Below, in pieces: positions 56,501 through 61,503 of a stretch of 64,000 bases of DNA. Every line of letters begins with the position of its first letter. The first letter of the stretch is position 1. Position numbers and translations under genes: made by a program. Source of the DNA: Corallococcus sp. (GTDB taxonomy: Bacteria; Bacillota; Clostridia; Christensenellales; CAG-314); the NCBI GenBank assembly GCA_023665205.1, contig JAMPEJ010000005.1, positions 25,273-89,272 on the forward strand. Reading direction: 5' to 3'. The notes below the pieces were generated by a model. It was not told where the DNA came from. It was given only the letters and a program-made list of their open reading frames with translations, and searched no databases.

Positions 56501-57876
56501 CTTTCTGCGTGCGCAGAATCGGAAGTATCCGCAGCGCCCTTGAATTTAAGCGTCACTTTGGATAAATCCGCCGAAGGATCTTTGTTTTGGATCTCTTTTT
56601 TGCGTTCCGAAAGTGCGGCGTCCGTCAGAGTAACCTTTACCCAATACGTACCCGCAGCCGTCGCGCCTGCAACCCGCGTCGTGCCGGAATAGTATTCCAC
56701 GGTCACGCGCGGCTTGCCGACAAGCGCCGCGTCCATAGCTTGCGTCGTTACGCCTTCGTACCAGTCCTTATCGTACCACTCCGGTGCGGAGGCGCCGCTA
56801 TTGCCAATGCTTGTCAAAGTATGCTCGGCGCCGGTGTATGCGACTTCCGCATCCTTGGGGTCCGTCGGACCGCCCGCCGCGCCCAGCGCGGCAGAGGTTA
56901 GATTGAGGTGAAGCGCAGGGCGGAGGCCGTAGGAATAGTTGACAATACTGTTGAGGTCGCCACACGAGTAGTCGAGTAGAGACGCATAGTACGAGTAGGC
57001 CGTACTGCCGGTCCGCAGCCAGCAGTAGTTACTAATACCGGTAGTGAACCCGCGCTGCGCAGCGTTCATTTTCCAGATACCACCGTCGCCGCCGGAACCG
57101 CCCTTGCTGTAATAAGTTTCCGAATAACTGGGCAGCCAAAAATAATCATCCGCCCAAGCGCCGACTGCAGTTTCGTTGCCCGTGGGGGTGCTGCTGTACT
57201 TAAAGTTGTTTTGGCGAGGATTATCGCCGCCGTTTACGGCCTGCTGCCAAGGTATGTATTTGGGCTGCACCACGTATTTGGTTGCAAATCCGTCGGCAGA
57301 CGTATCCAACAAAAAGGATGCCTTTGCCGCAACTTTTGTTTTTATCGTATTGCGGATCTCCGCATTATTATAAATTTGAGAATTAGTGCCGGAGCTGGTA
57401 TGAAACTGCACTGCTTCCCAGTTTTCCGCCGAATACAGCGTTGCCACAACGCTGGGCGTACCGTCGATATCTACTTTGGTAAGATATGTAACCATCCAAT
57501 CAACTCCGCCAAGACGAACCAGTATGCCGTTGGTTTTTCCGCTGTTGGTAGAGATGGTCGTCATGTTGACCTCGCCCGACTGTCCGTTGACGTAATCGAG
57601 CAAATCGCTGCTACCGTTTGGAAGCAATGCGTTTGTCAGGTCTTCCAACACGTCGGTCTTAAAGTTGTTGGACTGCGTATCCCAAATTTCCGTAAGGGCT
57701 GCGCCGTTTTGTCCGTCGCCCACCAAGTAGGCATTGGACGTACCGGACAAAGCGTCCGCTCCTTTAAGTCCGGAGCCAGAAACGCCCAGCAACGTTGCTA
57801 CCGTTAAAGTTGCCGCAAGCAGCAATGTAAACAGTGCCATGATTGTTTTTCTTTTTGTTGTTGCAATTTTGTTCAT
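47539..57876 (-). CDS. Giant membrane-anchored surface protein, DGR target
   Basis: A 3445-residue exported protein. A signal peptide (TIMALFTLLLAATLTVATLL) is followed by an N-terminal domain (about 60-335) resembling the DUF6273/C-type-lectin-like clostridial fold (YFWLPSYSE, WLRTG, GLRPALHLNL). This domain holds the DGR variable repeat (residues about 286-323). Ig-like/MBG-like repeats follow. A block of InlB-B/Flg_new repeats (about 970-1475) has five GW-type motifs, each followed by YAKW-like ends; many more Ig-like repeats run to about 3150. The C-terminus is a membrane helix and basic tail (FRKKRKEGNE) without LPXTG. ATG 57876 follows AAGGAG. Likely an adhesin or receptor with a diversified tip; ligand unknown. 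Confidence 0.9.
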   Translation of the reverse strand: MNKIATTKRKTIMALFTLLLAATLTVATLLGVSGSGLKGADALSGTSNAYLVGDGQNGAALTEIWDTQSNNFKTDVLEDLTNALLPNGSSDLLDYVNGQSGEVNMTTISTNSGKTNGILVRLGGVDWMVTYLTKVDIDGTPSVVATLYSAENWEAVQFHTSSGTNSQIYNNAEIRNTIKTKVAAKASFLLDTSADGFATKYVVQPKYIPWQQAVNGGDNPRQNNFKYSSTPTGNETAVGAWADDYFWLPSYSETYYSKGGSGGDGGIWKMNAAQRGFTTGISNYCWLRTGSTAYSYYASLLDYSCGDLNSIVNYSYGLRPALHLNLTSAALGAAGGPTDPKDAEVAYTGAEHTLTSIGNSGASAPEWYDKDWYEGVTTQAMDAALVGKPRVTVEYYSGTTRVAGATAAGTYWVKVTLTDAALSERKKEIQNKDPSADLSKVTLKFKGAADTSDSAHAESDTVRWFKLTVSPRNIQLAAPVYSTSSGLQLPVLAGATSFVANDSTAPQIAVKISGTPAGGATYPTTIVGDLAAEADKLPKFKGSYSATAILATKNADGTYTEYQTANYDLQGTDASRTTNFTLNFTALPKLTLTGATELAYTGAALSFAIGGYTDDWKAIATASLSDGLAWNAAGTAVTATDMGTYTVTLAIKEEYKALYGWEGSTNQNTDDVVLTVTVTPAELTLTLPTAANKIYVGQKLSDHAFGVAASGATFTGGSAYCVADGKTVEGTWSWQFPDTAVTKGLTNATVVFTPSSGNYSAATAELSIVPTQITVTVKEIDKKVEESSVHAGKIISTEKYELDFGAVFTFASDSDKNGTLANYAGYTKAYYYGYDVTNGVGTNKINAASVVVDGTNTVDGANNTRNLDVYVGYEAQTVTYKVAHVYQAMDGTVLTEAQIREGLTKAADGTWSVSGYPSTVVEVTEVTATAGTLVSAEVSERVGFAAKATLEGCVSRYQGQAVEGDGSTLLLIYYARQTYKINWMLGGGSLSGKYATEALMEGTVARPEQDPVLHGYNFDGWYLDAEYKNPVASWPVAVDGKDLYFYAKWNVVTYTIYYDYNVGMTGDDVNSGTLHGWGKPSSDLLSQQYSAESFASGALPLPKPTAGGFTFVGWQIRGTDKTVSYIDSSYAQDITLVAVWKHAKITVQFDSNKGSSNIFRKISVTNFGTYPALTAPSARNGYTFAGWYDDPVYGVEVKEGDPIRLSSTQTLYARWIPETYTFTLPEDIFYDKADIRIVLNGEESDEFAEVKVGDRVEITVLPKAGYKIDRNTANAVTVAGNNFRNGNVYVVQPLSGTTEIEIAVILEYEVYNIDYDLAGGRATGNYESRSTSYTIATASLNLPTANDVSREGYNFLNWQYQNDEGDWLVLNDNSLSDFVERAQHAKLYAQWRAKDQTVNLDYNYAGSGAVRTAEGLTGETISIANPARINYVFLGWAETPDGAAVYTPVDGASEYTVTAKENVTLYAKWHIASVQFVVVTVGNNNCVYGAGNKITLSGVPYIKYQDAEQNINLIYRWYKVEEGWQKVTDETSEHYGEYVVPAGATPVSSSTVGAGTSLPLSTPAFYDGITTVAQSGTYVCVLLASDGQTSTTSQGVAEVQMQKADFVGAALSDSTATYDGTLHTVAMSVNGTTVTNSRFNLPDGSTVEATYTYALTGASSQILASAKNAGTYKVTATFKFVKDIGNYNLPDALSANLEILPKQINDLKFSVETNISGLWRPVSASTASDGTLGVVFNTANFRVVATSADVLTADRTGVTIALSQHATGNVLYTAREVGEYLAVAETLEGTLAGNYVLANGLPMQHWNIEKADRDMRGISFANDTFTYDGEAHAFGVNGTLPLGVTVTYTVEFTPWDPMFALDVLGIAPDGFIAAGIYVVTATFADSDSNYNPIEDMVATLTVNRAKYVFDETQLNKDAGVNGMYQSQSVAFVPQANYLPQMQLDAATFEVSYKFERQLILGNDGSWENITATVLKNGGFSSSGKYRVTASVKFVNNAELSNNYGTIDDVTILFSIADGDVKSVDFAHATAGYAYVYGGKLDVDNLSVVIHYANGDEIVKDFSVCTFYETNGTVKGEPFKTFNRVTNNYLIWVECYGNYGIISVKVGQSSFDVSGVAFENAALNVVFDGTNHLPVLANASNNFGIVDAFSKLAVEGVTFKVTYYVGSVNGTFATDAVEYDGTQLLNVGRYKVYAYVEVAGTDNYKEIGLLGVVATVEITALTVDGESGVQLIWQWKKAGESDVDYKNLTDADEFVFFGRNYEFRLYFEGVNNTGSHYAIPSLKLDGIAATEIKNCGVYTLTATSPSANYAFTESAGISVLPKQVDLVWKVNSTNGLDGTDLAATLLTYSGENVLNDVSVYYVDVFGNLIKIDGLKATNGGAVVAAGDYTLTFDSLGDANYAVKDGVATTADITVDPYLVKGDDTDRNIVWQYKDSFGIWQDISSNLTYIGAEYELRLIFTGLGNDGTLKAAVYADGAVVKNATNGTPYTLRAQEIANYSFDATSVTLALSVDKKQVSVSWNYSGAFTYNGKMQSLAATAFGVGGDSKTMLLDVEAMGLNQTAAGNYTAVSALTEWAQTNYELARSEDNLSKDWEIKPAVLNFTWNTDGATVSGGKVTYVYANAAFAPVANPQVAVAGDDHGAKYQIQRKIDGAWVDVAEAKNAGEYRVAVKEVNSNYTLQGAKNTEQAFVIKKAMPIVTGVTYEQYSVDGKINVSYQNNGALRNDKLAYTAQAESLGTVDGSMAFTSDASVLSSVGSVSANWLFTPSDIENFEVVNGTVTLTVLAQTVRELGFEFGSSATNNYLRGMTFNSRGIDVYLVYDSFQKENGELFGRRDLLDKSSVTMKIGTWPAESYTVRTDDVQKTYIEVDCFYTVGGKEITGSFRRNVIPGVPDTIEILQKTELEGLVLYENSVYNLTALLAESIDLKVTYVEESIGTKTYKIDDGMFKLTLNGEAVNDYRLVFTSAGTYVLTVEFVDVSDSLTFTVKAKEKLEISFEDKKAVLEQGATYNIPEPRVTNGGLNKTLAEYGLTVAFTLEDGTSVKSFSTWGTYTIIAKFAFADPDSEFSKRYALPDNVTATFVMMAPDSYALADVVTPETNVTYTGNAVDYRVSGYKIMFGDAEIIPDEVTVTYTVNGAIASATEVSKLIVNVGKYEIELTVNLVKGGNSLELSYSYEISVETAENKIDKVYFSSWKEGATPVEVRVDALFGADRLQCFYLANEATNDWQPYTLEAASTWKAGETYLIKAVIPELSVDGAVNYGEVYILIAASVNVESASTPADENGVVMGEISNKDPDKGVAANGVLNITKVEDEDKIANLTGYIGKVKQEYGQAYEITFTDSKTGNPISADGKYVIRLLIPEELHDKDRLNVFFINEDGVAEDLNATRDGDYLVFETDRFSNFVITTPAPNNAGWIAGVVIGGLVALALVIAVIVIFRKKRKEGNE
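56876..56892 (-). promoter_or_regulatory. GC-rich hairpin just downstream of the variable repeat
   Basis: A perfect seven-base-pair stem (GCCGCGC with GCGCGGC, three-base loop) lies inside the coding sequence, 14 nt beyond the last base shared with the template. In studied retroelements a short GC-rich hairpin at this place promotes target recognition. Confidence 0.65.
56907..57021 (-). repeat. DGR variable repeat (VR)
   Basis: Aligns without gaps to the 115-bp template at 61264-61378. There are 18 differences, 16 at positions where the template coding strand has A. The other two are a silent TCT to TCG and a GGT to TGT. Of 37 residues in the core (WLRTG to GLRPALH), 15 differ: thirteen template asparagines, one tyrosine and one glycine. 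Both ends are identical, including GGCCTCCGCCCTGCGCTTCA at the 3' (initiation) side. Confidence 0.95.
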
Positions 57877-58017
57877 TCTATTTCTCCTTAGTGTTGCCAA
57901 TCAATTTCGCTCTGACGGCACACGACTATTGAAATCACTTGTATCATTCGACGCAAAACGGCTTCGGTCGAAATGAACTACATAAAACTTGTTGTTATTT
58001 TTCTTTTTGTTGCGCTT

Positions 58018-58062
58018 CGCTAGATTTCTCCGCTACGGCTGCGCCTTCGGTCGAAATGACAT
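58018..58062 (+). repeat. Short dispersed repeat (type 2), second copy
   Basis: Same ends as 9205-9246: starts CGCTAGATTTCTCCGC and ends GGTCGAAATGACAT. Non-coding. Confidence 0.7.
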
Positions 58063-58142
58063 CGCCTTGTGGCGATGTCGGCGTTCGCTTCGCTCGGCTG
58101 AGGACATCAATCGCCTTGTGGCGATGTCGGCGTTCGCTTCGC
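58061..58142 (+). repeat. Direct duplication of a 33-bp unit
   Basis: Two identical 33-bp copies (58061-58093 and 58110-58142), period 49 bp. Each contains a small hairpin, ATCGCC-TTGT-GGCGAT. Confidence 0.85.
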
Positions 58143-58250
58143 ATATTGCTGCGCTTCGAATATCTTTTGCTGCCGAGAATGAATATTTTTTCAGGTTGCT
58201 TTTTTATTTATAGATGCACTTACGTTTTCACACCTTTCTTTACGTCCTTG

Positions 58251-58371
58251 ACCTTCGCGAACGACTGAAGGGAGTGAAGCGCCTTGGAGCGAGTGCCTTC
58301 GAACTTGGAGACATCGCGGGCGTCAGGCTCCAAGTCGAACGGTGCGAGCGTTACTCGCTCGGCTGAGGACA
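58251..58371 (+). repeat. Dispersed hairpin repeat, copy C
   Basis: Carries the family segment CTTCGCGAACGAC, GAAGGGAGTGAAGCGC and a hairpin with arms CGAACTTGGAG and CTCCAAGTCGAAC. Same orientation as copies A and B. Confidence 0.65.
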
Positions 58372-58411
58372 TACAGTTTGTTTAACAAACTTCCGTTTGC
58401 AAACTTTTACT

Positions 58412-59143
58412 TTACACTTTTGCAGTAATATCTTTGGATTGATCGGATCGCATTTCTTCGGCTTTTGCTGCAGCGCTCTCTTTCGACGCCAATGCCGTAT
58501 CCAATATCAATTCCACTTCGCGGGCACTGTTCACTTCCGTTGCGCGCGGACCGTTGCCGTCGTTGACCACTACTATGTAGGATTGTTTTTCCTTTGGGGG
58601 ACTTACTGCAATGATGTGCGGAGGGATGTACAGTTCCTCTTTGACAACCGCACCGTACGGCTTTTTAGGTTTGGCGCTTTTTGCGTCGCTTGCCGTCTCC
58701 TGCAAAAAAATCGTTTCGTCAATTTGATCCTTGCGCAAAGACAATGCGTTGTAAATGAGAACCAGACTGCTTTGTTTTTTGACGGGAATCTCCACGTCGC
58801 GTTCTGTAATAGGAACACTCAATGCTGCCGCGTCTTTGCGCAGTTGGGCAAATCTTTCATCCTCCCAAACAAAGGAACAAACAAGCGAGTTGTTTTTTAC
58901 AAACAGTTTAATCAAAGGGCGTCCCTTGTAATTGTAACTGAGAATAAATTTGCCCATGGATTCTTGCACTCTTTTATACGTCATAACGCGCTCGACGATT
59001 TGCTTGTAGCAGACTTGTTGCTCGTCTGTGAGTGCCGAAAGACTCTCGGACAAAAGCGCCTTTTTTTTGGGGCGAACCGCCACCTGCTTTTTGGCAAAGT
59101 CTATAATCATTACGTCGCCCGAAGGCTTGTGAATCGTGCTCAT
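58412..59143 (-). CDS. Protein of unknown function, possible paralog domain of the 46670-47539 product
   Basis: A soluble protein of 243 residues. Residues about 30-150 hold the region that resembles the C-terminal domain of the 46670-47539 product: LTDEQQVCYKQIVERVM, then KGRPLIKLFVKNNSLVCSFVWED, then VEIPVKKQSSLVLIYNALSLRKDQID. A linker and acidic-basic tail follow. No signal or membrane segment is seen. ATG 59143 follows CAGGAGT; 55 upstream codons in the open frame run into a repeat and are excluded. It precedes the giant gene on the same strand with a 535-nt repeat-rich gap. Function unknown; the shared domain suggests a joint job with the surface protein. Confidence 0.7.
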   Translation of the reverse strand: MSTIHKPSGDVMIIDFAKKQVAVRPKKKALLSESLSALTDEQQVCYKQIVERVMTYKRVQESMGKFILSYNYKGRPLIKLFVKNNSLVCSFVWEDERFAQLRKDAAALSVPITERDVEIPVKKQSSLVLIYNALSLRKDQIDETIFLQETASDAKSAKPKKPYGAVVKEELYIPPHIIAVSPPKEKQSYIVVVNDGNGPRATEVNSAREVELILDTALASKESAAAKAEEMRSDQSKDITAKV

Positions 59144-59258
59144 TTTTACTCCTGTTTTAGAGGGGAAAATTTTTGATTTTTGCGGGGCTTGCCGCAAGTT
59201 GTTTTTGTGGTTATGCACCCTGTGTGTAAAGTGGGTTTGCAGCCAGCCCCGCTTGTAA

Positions 59259-59515
59259 GGTCGCTCGGGCATACGGCTTAGGCGCCTAGCGCTTCGCGAT
59301 GTCGCCAAGTCCGTATGCCCTCGGCTTAAAGCGCTTCACTCCCTTTTGGTCGTTTGCGAAAAGGAGGTTGACAGCACTTAGTTCCATCCCCAACGCTTGG
59401 GAATTTCAACATGACCGTAATTTTACAAGAATCCATTCTCTTGCTCAAATAACGTCGTCTGCGTCGACTTTGGAGTCTCCTTCAGTTCGGACAAAAACGC
59501 AATGCCCGAGCGACC
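59259..59515 (-). mobile_element. MITE-like element, dispersed hairpin repeat copy D
   Basis: A 257-bp non-coding element bounded by perfect 14-bp terminal inverted repeats (GGTCGCTCGGGCAT and ATGCCCGAGCGACC). Its left end carries a hairpin that matches copy B inverted at 58 of 59 positions, and the middle shares the AAGGGAGTGAAGCGC core. No clear target-site duplication is visible. It encodes no transposase. Confidence 0.7.
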
Positions 59516-59540
59516 AACACTTAGGGGCGTTTCGCTTTCT

Positions 59541-59686
59541 ATCAAAATGTATACTTTTTGGTCGAAAGTCTTTATGCCAAATTTTATGCTAAATATTGGC
59601 ACTTATTGCCGATTTTGTGTGGAAACATTGTATTACTTTTCCACAAAGGTGTCAATACTTTTACCAATCAAAAAGTATACTTTTTG
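59541..59686. promoter_or_regulatory. Paired 20-bp palindromes, candidate recombinase site
   Basis: ATCAAAATGTATACTTTTTG (59541-59560) and the same sequence with one change (59667-59686), in direct orientation with a 126-bp period. Each is centred on GTATAC. The half-site ATCAAAA resembles those of Hin/Gin-type serine recombinases. They lie 225 to 370 bp ahead of the recombinase gene. Confidence 0.5.
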
Positions 59687-59910
59687 AAAAAATTTTTGAT
59701 TTTTCGTCAAAATATCGTTAAATTTTAATGAACGAATTTGGCAATTTGTTTTCTTTTTTAATATTCGATACATACAAAAAGTGAATTTTCAGCATACCGT
59801 TACGCTGATTTTTGACAAAATTCAAAAAATGAATGGAAATACGTTTTGATTTGCGTTAAAATTGTATGTGGTTTATGCACCCCGAAAAAAAATTTACGGA
59901 GGTATCAAAA

Positions 59911-60669
59911 ATGAAATTTGCATACGCAAGAGTGTCCACAAAGGAACAAAACCTAGACAGACAACTTTTAGCTTTTGAGCGGGAGGGCGTGCCGAAATCT
60001 AACGTATATTGCGACAAGCAAAGCGGCAAAGATTTTAACCGTACCAACTACTTGAAAATGCGGAAACGCATAGGACGCGGAGACCTACTTATCCTGCACA
60101 GCTTGGACAGGCTCGGGCGCGACTACGATATGATTTTGGACGAGTGGCGCTACTTGACAGTTACCGTCGGCTGCGATATCGTCGTGTTGGACTTTACCCT
60201 GCTTGACACACGGGAACGAAAAGGAGACCTTACAGGCAAACTGATTTGCAACATCGTTTTGGAACTGTTGTCCTACATCGCCCAAAGCGAACGGGAAAAA
60301 ATCAGGGCGCGACAACGAGAAGGAATAGACGCTGCAAAACTGCGCGGAGTTGCATTCGGACGCCCGCAAATTATCGTCAGCGAAGAAGACATGGCCGTTT
60401 TGCAGAAGTACCTTGACAACAGCTTGAGCGGAGCGGAAGCCGCATTGCTTATGGGCATTTCACAAAGCACTTTTTACCGCCGTGCAAAAGCGCTCGGCAA
60501 AAGTTTGAAACAAGCGAAAGTGGACAACCTAAACGCAGTAGACGCAACAGAAAAGGACTGCTCCAGCAACGAACAAAGCAAGCGTGCTAGCAGCCAGTGC
60601 ACTACCTGTAAAAACTGTAACGGAGAAAGCGGACAAGCCCTAGAAAACGCAAACAAAAAAAGCGATTGA
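59911..60669 (+). CDS. Serine site-specific recombinase (resolvase/invertase family)
   Basis: A 252-residue small serine recombinase that would cut and rejoin DNA at two short sites through a serine intermediate. The N-terminal catalytic domain has FAYARVSTKEQNLDRQL (catalytic serine at residue 8), DKQSGKDFNR, LHSLDRLGRDYD and SEREKIRARQREGIDAAK. A helix-turn-helix region follows near 170-200 (SGAEAALLMGISQSTFYRRA). An extra tail of about 40 residues is rich in N, K, C and T, with CTTCKNC. ATG 59911 follows ACGGAGG; an earlier ATG at 59866 has no site. It is the only well-supported plus-strand gene in the window. Confidence 0.9.
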   Translation: MKFAYARVSTKEQNLDRQLLAFEREGVPKSNVYCDKQSGKDFNRTNYLKMRKRIGRGDLLILHSLDRLGRDYDMILDEWRYLTVTVGCDIVVLDFTLLDTRERKGDLTGKLICNIVLELLSYIAQSEREKIRARQREGIDAAKLRGVAFGRPQIIVSEEDMAVLQKYLDNSLSGAEAALLMGISQSTFYRRAKALGKSLKQAKVDNLNAVDATEKDCSSNEQSKRASSQCTTCKNCNGESGQALENANKKSD

Positions 60670-60873
60670 AAACAACGAAAGCCGAAAGAAAAAAAATGAT
60701 AGATAACCCCTAAAAACAGGGTCGCGTAAACCGTGCAAAAGTAAACTGAAACGATACGAAAAACCGCCTGCGCAAACGGGAAAAATACAATACCAAAGGA
60801 AAACCTCCAAACGGAAACAAACGAGAAAAAGTTGCGCGCATCCGGACAAAAAATGAATATATAAAAATACGAA

Positions 60874-60910
60874 AAACCCGCCTTTCAGTGATTGCTGCAA
60901 CGGCGGGTTT
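60874..60910. terminator. Bidirectional terminator
   Basis: Nine-base-pair stem AAACCCGCC with GGCGGGTTT. On the plus strand it could end the recombinase transcript; on the minus strand it is followed by TTTTTCGTATTTTT and could end the DGR RNA. Confidence 0.75.
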
Positions 60911-60925
60911 TGATAAATAAAAAAG

Positions 60926-61007
60926 AACCCGACTGCGTGCGGACACGCTCATTTTGCAAAAACTGCGACGAACTAAAAAAACGCAGCCGTTGCAAAAAAG
61001 TCGGGTT
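60926..61007. ncRNA. Three-way-junction RNA element, possible part of the DGR RNA
   Basis: A nine-base-pair outer stem (AACCCGACT with AGTCGGGTT) encloses two inner hairpins. One is GCGTG/CACGC with a CGGA loop; the other pairs TTGCAA with TTGCAA and CTGCG with CGCAG. On the minus strand it is followed by C and six Ts. It matches no RNA family I know. Confidence 0.5.
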
Positions 61008-61113
61008 AGTTTTGCCTTGGGTGGGAGCAAAAAAACAAACGCATTTTTCTGAGTCGATTTTGCGACGGCAAAAAATTTGCCTAAAACCGCGGACGCTGAC
61101 ACAGCGCATTTGA

Positions 61114-61140
61114 CGTGCGGACAAACGTTTGCCGCACGTT
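61114..61140 (+). terminator. Strong hairpin with plus-strand T run
   Basis: Stem ACGTGCGG with CCGCACGT, inner AAAC/GTTT pairing, then seven Ts on the plus strand. It faces the TR and could block plus-strand transcription from entering it. Confidence 0.7.
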
Positions 61141-61263
61141 TTTTTCTCTTGTACAAGGCGGGACGAAAAGCCCCTTCACTCACAATATCTCTGTCCGCAG
61201 GAGCGTATCCGTGCGGATACCGGAAGCGCCGCATCTGCCCCGCAAAGCAGGGTGTACAGCGTG

Positions 61264-61378
61264 GGTGAAGCGCAGGGCGGAGGCCGTTGGAATTGTTGAC
61301 ATTATTGTTGTTGTTGCCACCCGAGTTGTTGAGTAGATACGCATTGTTAGAGTTGTTCGTATTGCCGGTCCGCAGCCA
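61264..61378 (-). repeat. DGR template repeat (TR)
   Basis: 115 bp matching the VR in the giant gene. Read on the minus strand in the VR frame it gives WLRTGNTNNSNNAYLL followed by NNSGGNNNNNVNNSNG and GLRPALH. AAC/AAT codons occur at every diversified site, the classic template pattern that lets adenine mutagenesis reach many residues. It has no start codon of its own and lies 125 nt after the avd stop, under its own promoter. Confidence 0.95.
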
Positions 61379-61437
61379 CGAAGCCAAAAACCAGAAAACT
61401 TTCGCCCCGAGAAACGGCAAGCCGTTCCTTGCCCCAG

Positions 61438-61466
61438 ATTATACCAAACATTTTTACAACCTGCAA
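61438..61466 (-). promoter_or_regulatory. Promoter of the TR-containing RNA
   Basis: TTGCAG (plus 61461-61466) and perfect TATAAT (61438-61443) with a 17-nt spacer on the minus strand. Initiation would fall near 61431, about 50 nt ahead of the TR. The leader contains a GGCAAG/CTTGCC hairpin. Confidence 0.75.
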
Positions 61467-61503
61467 CTTGTTTACATATTATATACCGTTAATCTTAAAG
61501 AGT

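Larger units (their letters stand above)
57877..58411. other. Repeat-rich intergenic region upstream of the giant gene
   Basis: This 535-nt stretch has no supported gene. It contains two type-2 repeat fragments (57959-57978, 58018-58062), a 33-bp direct duplication (58061-58093 and 58110-58142) and dispersed hairpin repeat copy C (58251-58371). A promoter for the giant gene is expected close to 57900 but no clear hexamer pair was found. Confidence 0.5.
59144..59910. other. Region between the minus-strand island genes and the plus-strand recombinase
   Basis: Contains the MITE-like element (59259-59515) and a very AT-rich stretch with two 20-bp near-palindromes (59541-59560 and 59667-59686). 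No other gene is supported. Confidence 0.5.
60670..61263. other. Structured region between recombinase and TR (putative DGR RNA spacer)
   Basis: About 590 nt without a gene. On the minus strand it is the sequence immediately 3' of the template repeat. It contains three strong hairpin structures: 61114-61140, 60926-61007 (three-way junction) and 60874-60910. These make it a plausible structured spacer of the DGR RNA ending near 60870. Confidence 0.55.

Noticed and set aside
58010..58380. CRISPR array
   Set aside because: Repeats are few, unequal and belong to dispersed hairpin families. There are no regular spacers and no cas genes in the window.
60710..61420. Long minus-strand open frame across the TR that appears to encode a 236-residue protein
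   Set aside because: It has no ribosome binding site, and outside the TR its sequence is low-quality and reads through hairpins. The TR part is asparagine-rich because it is a DGR template, not a gene.
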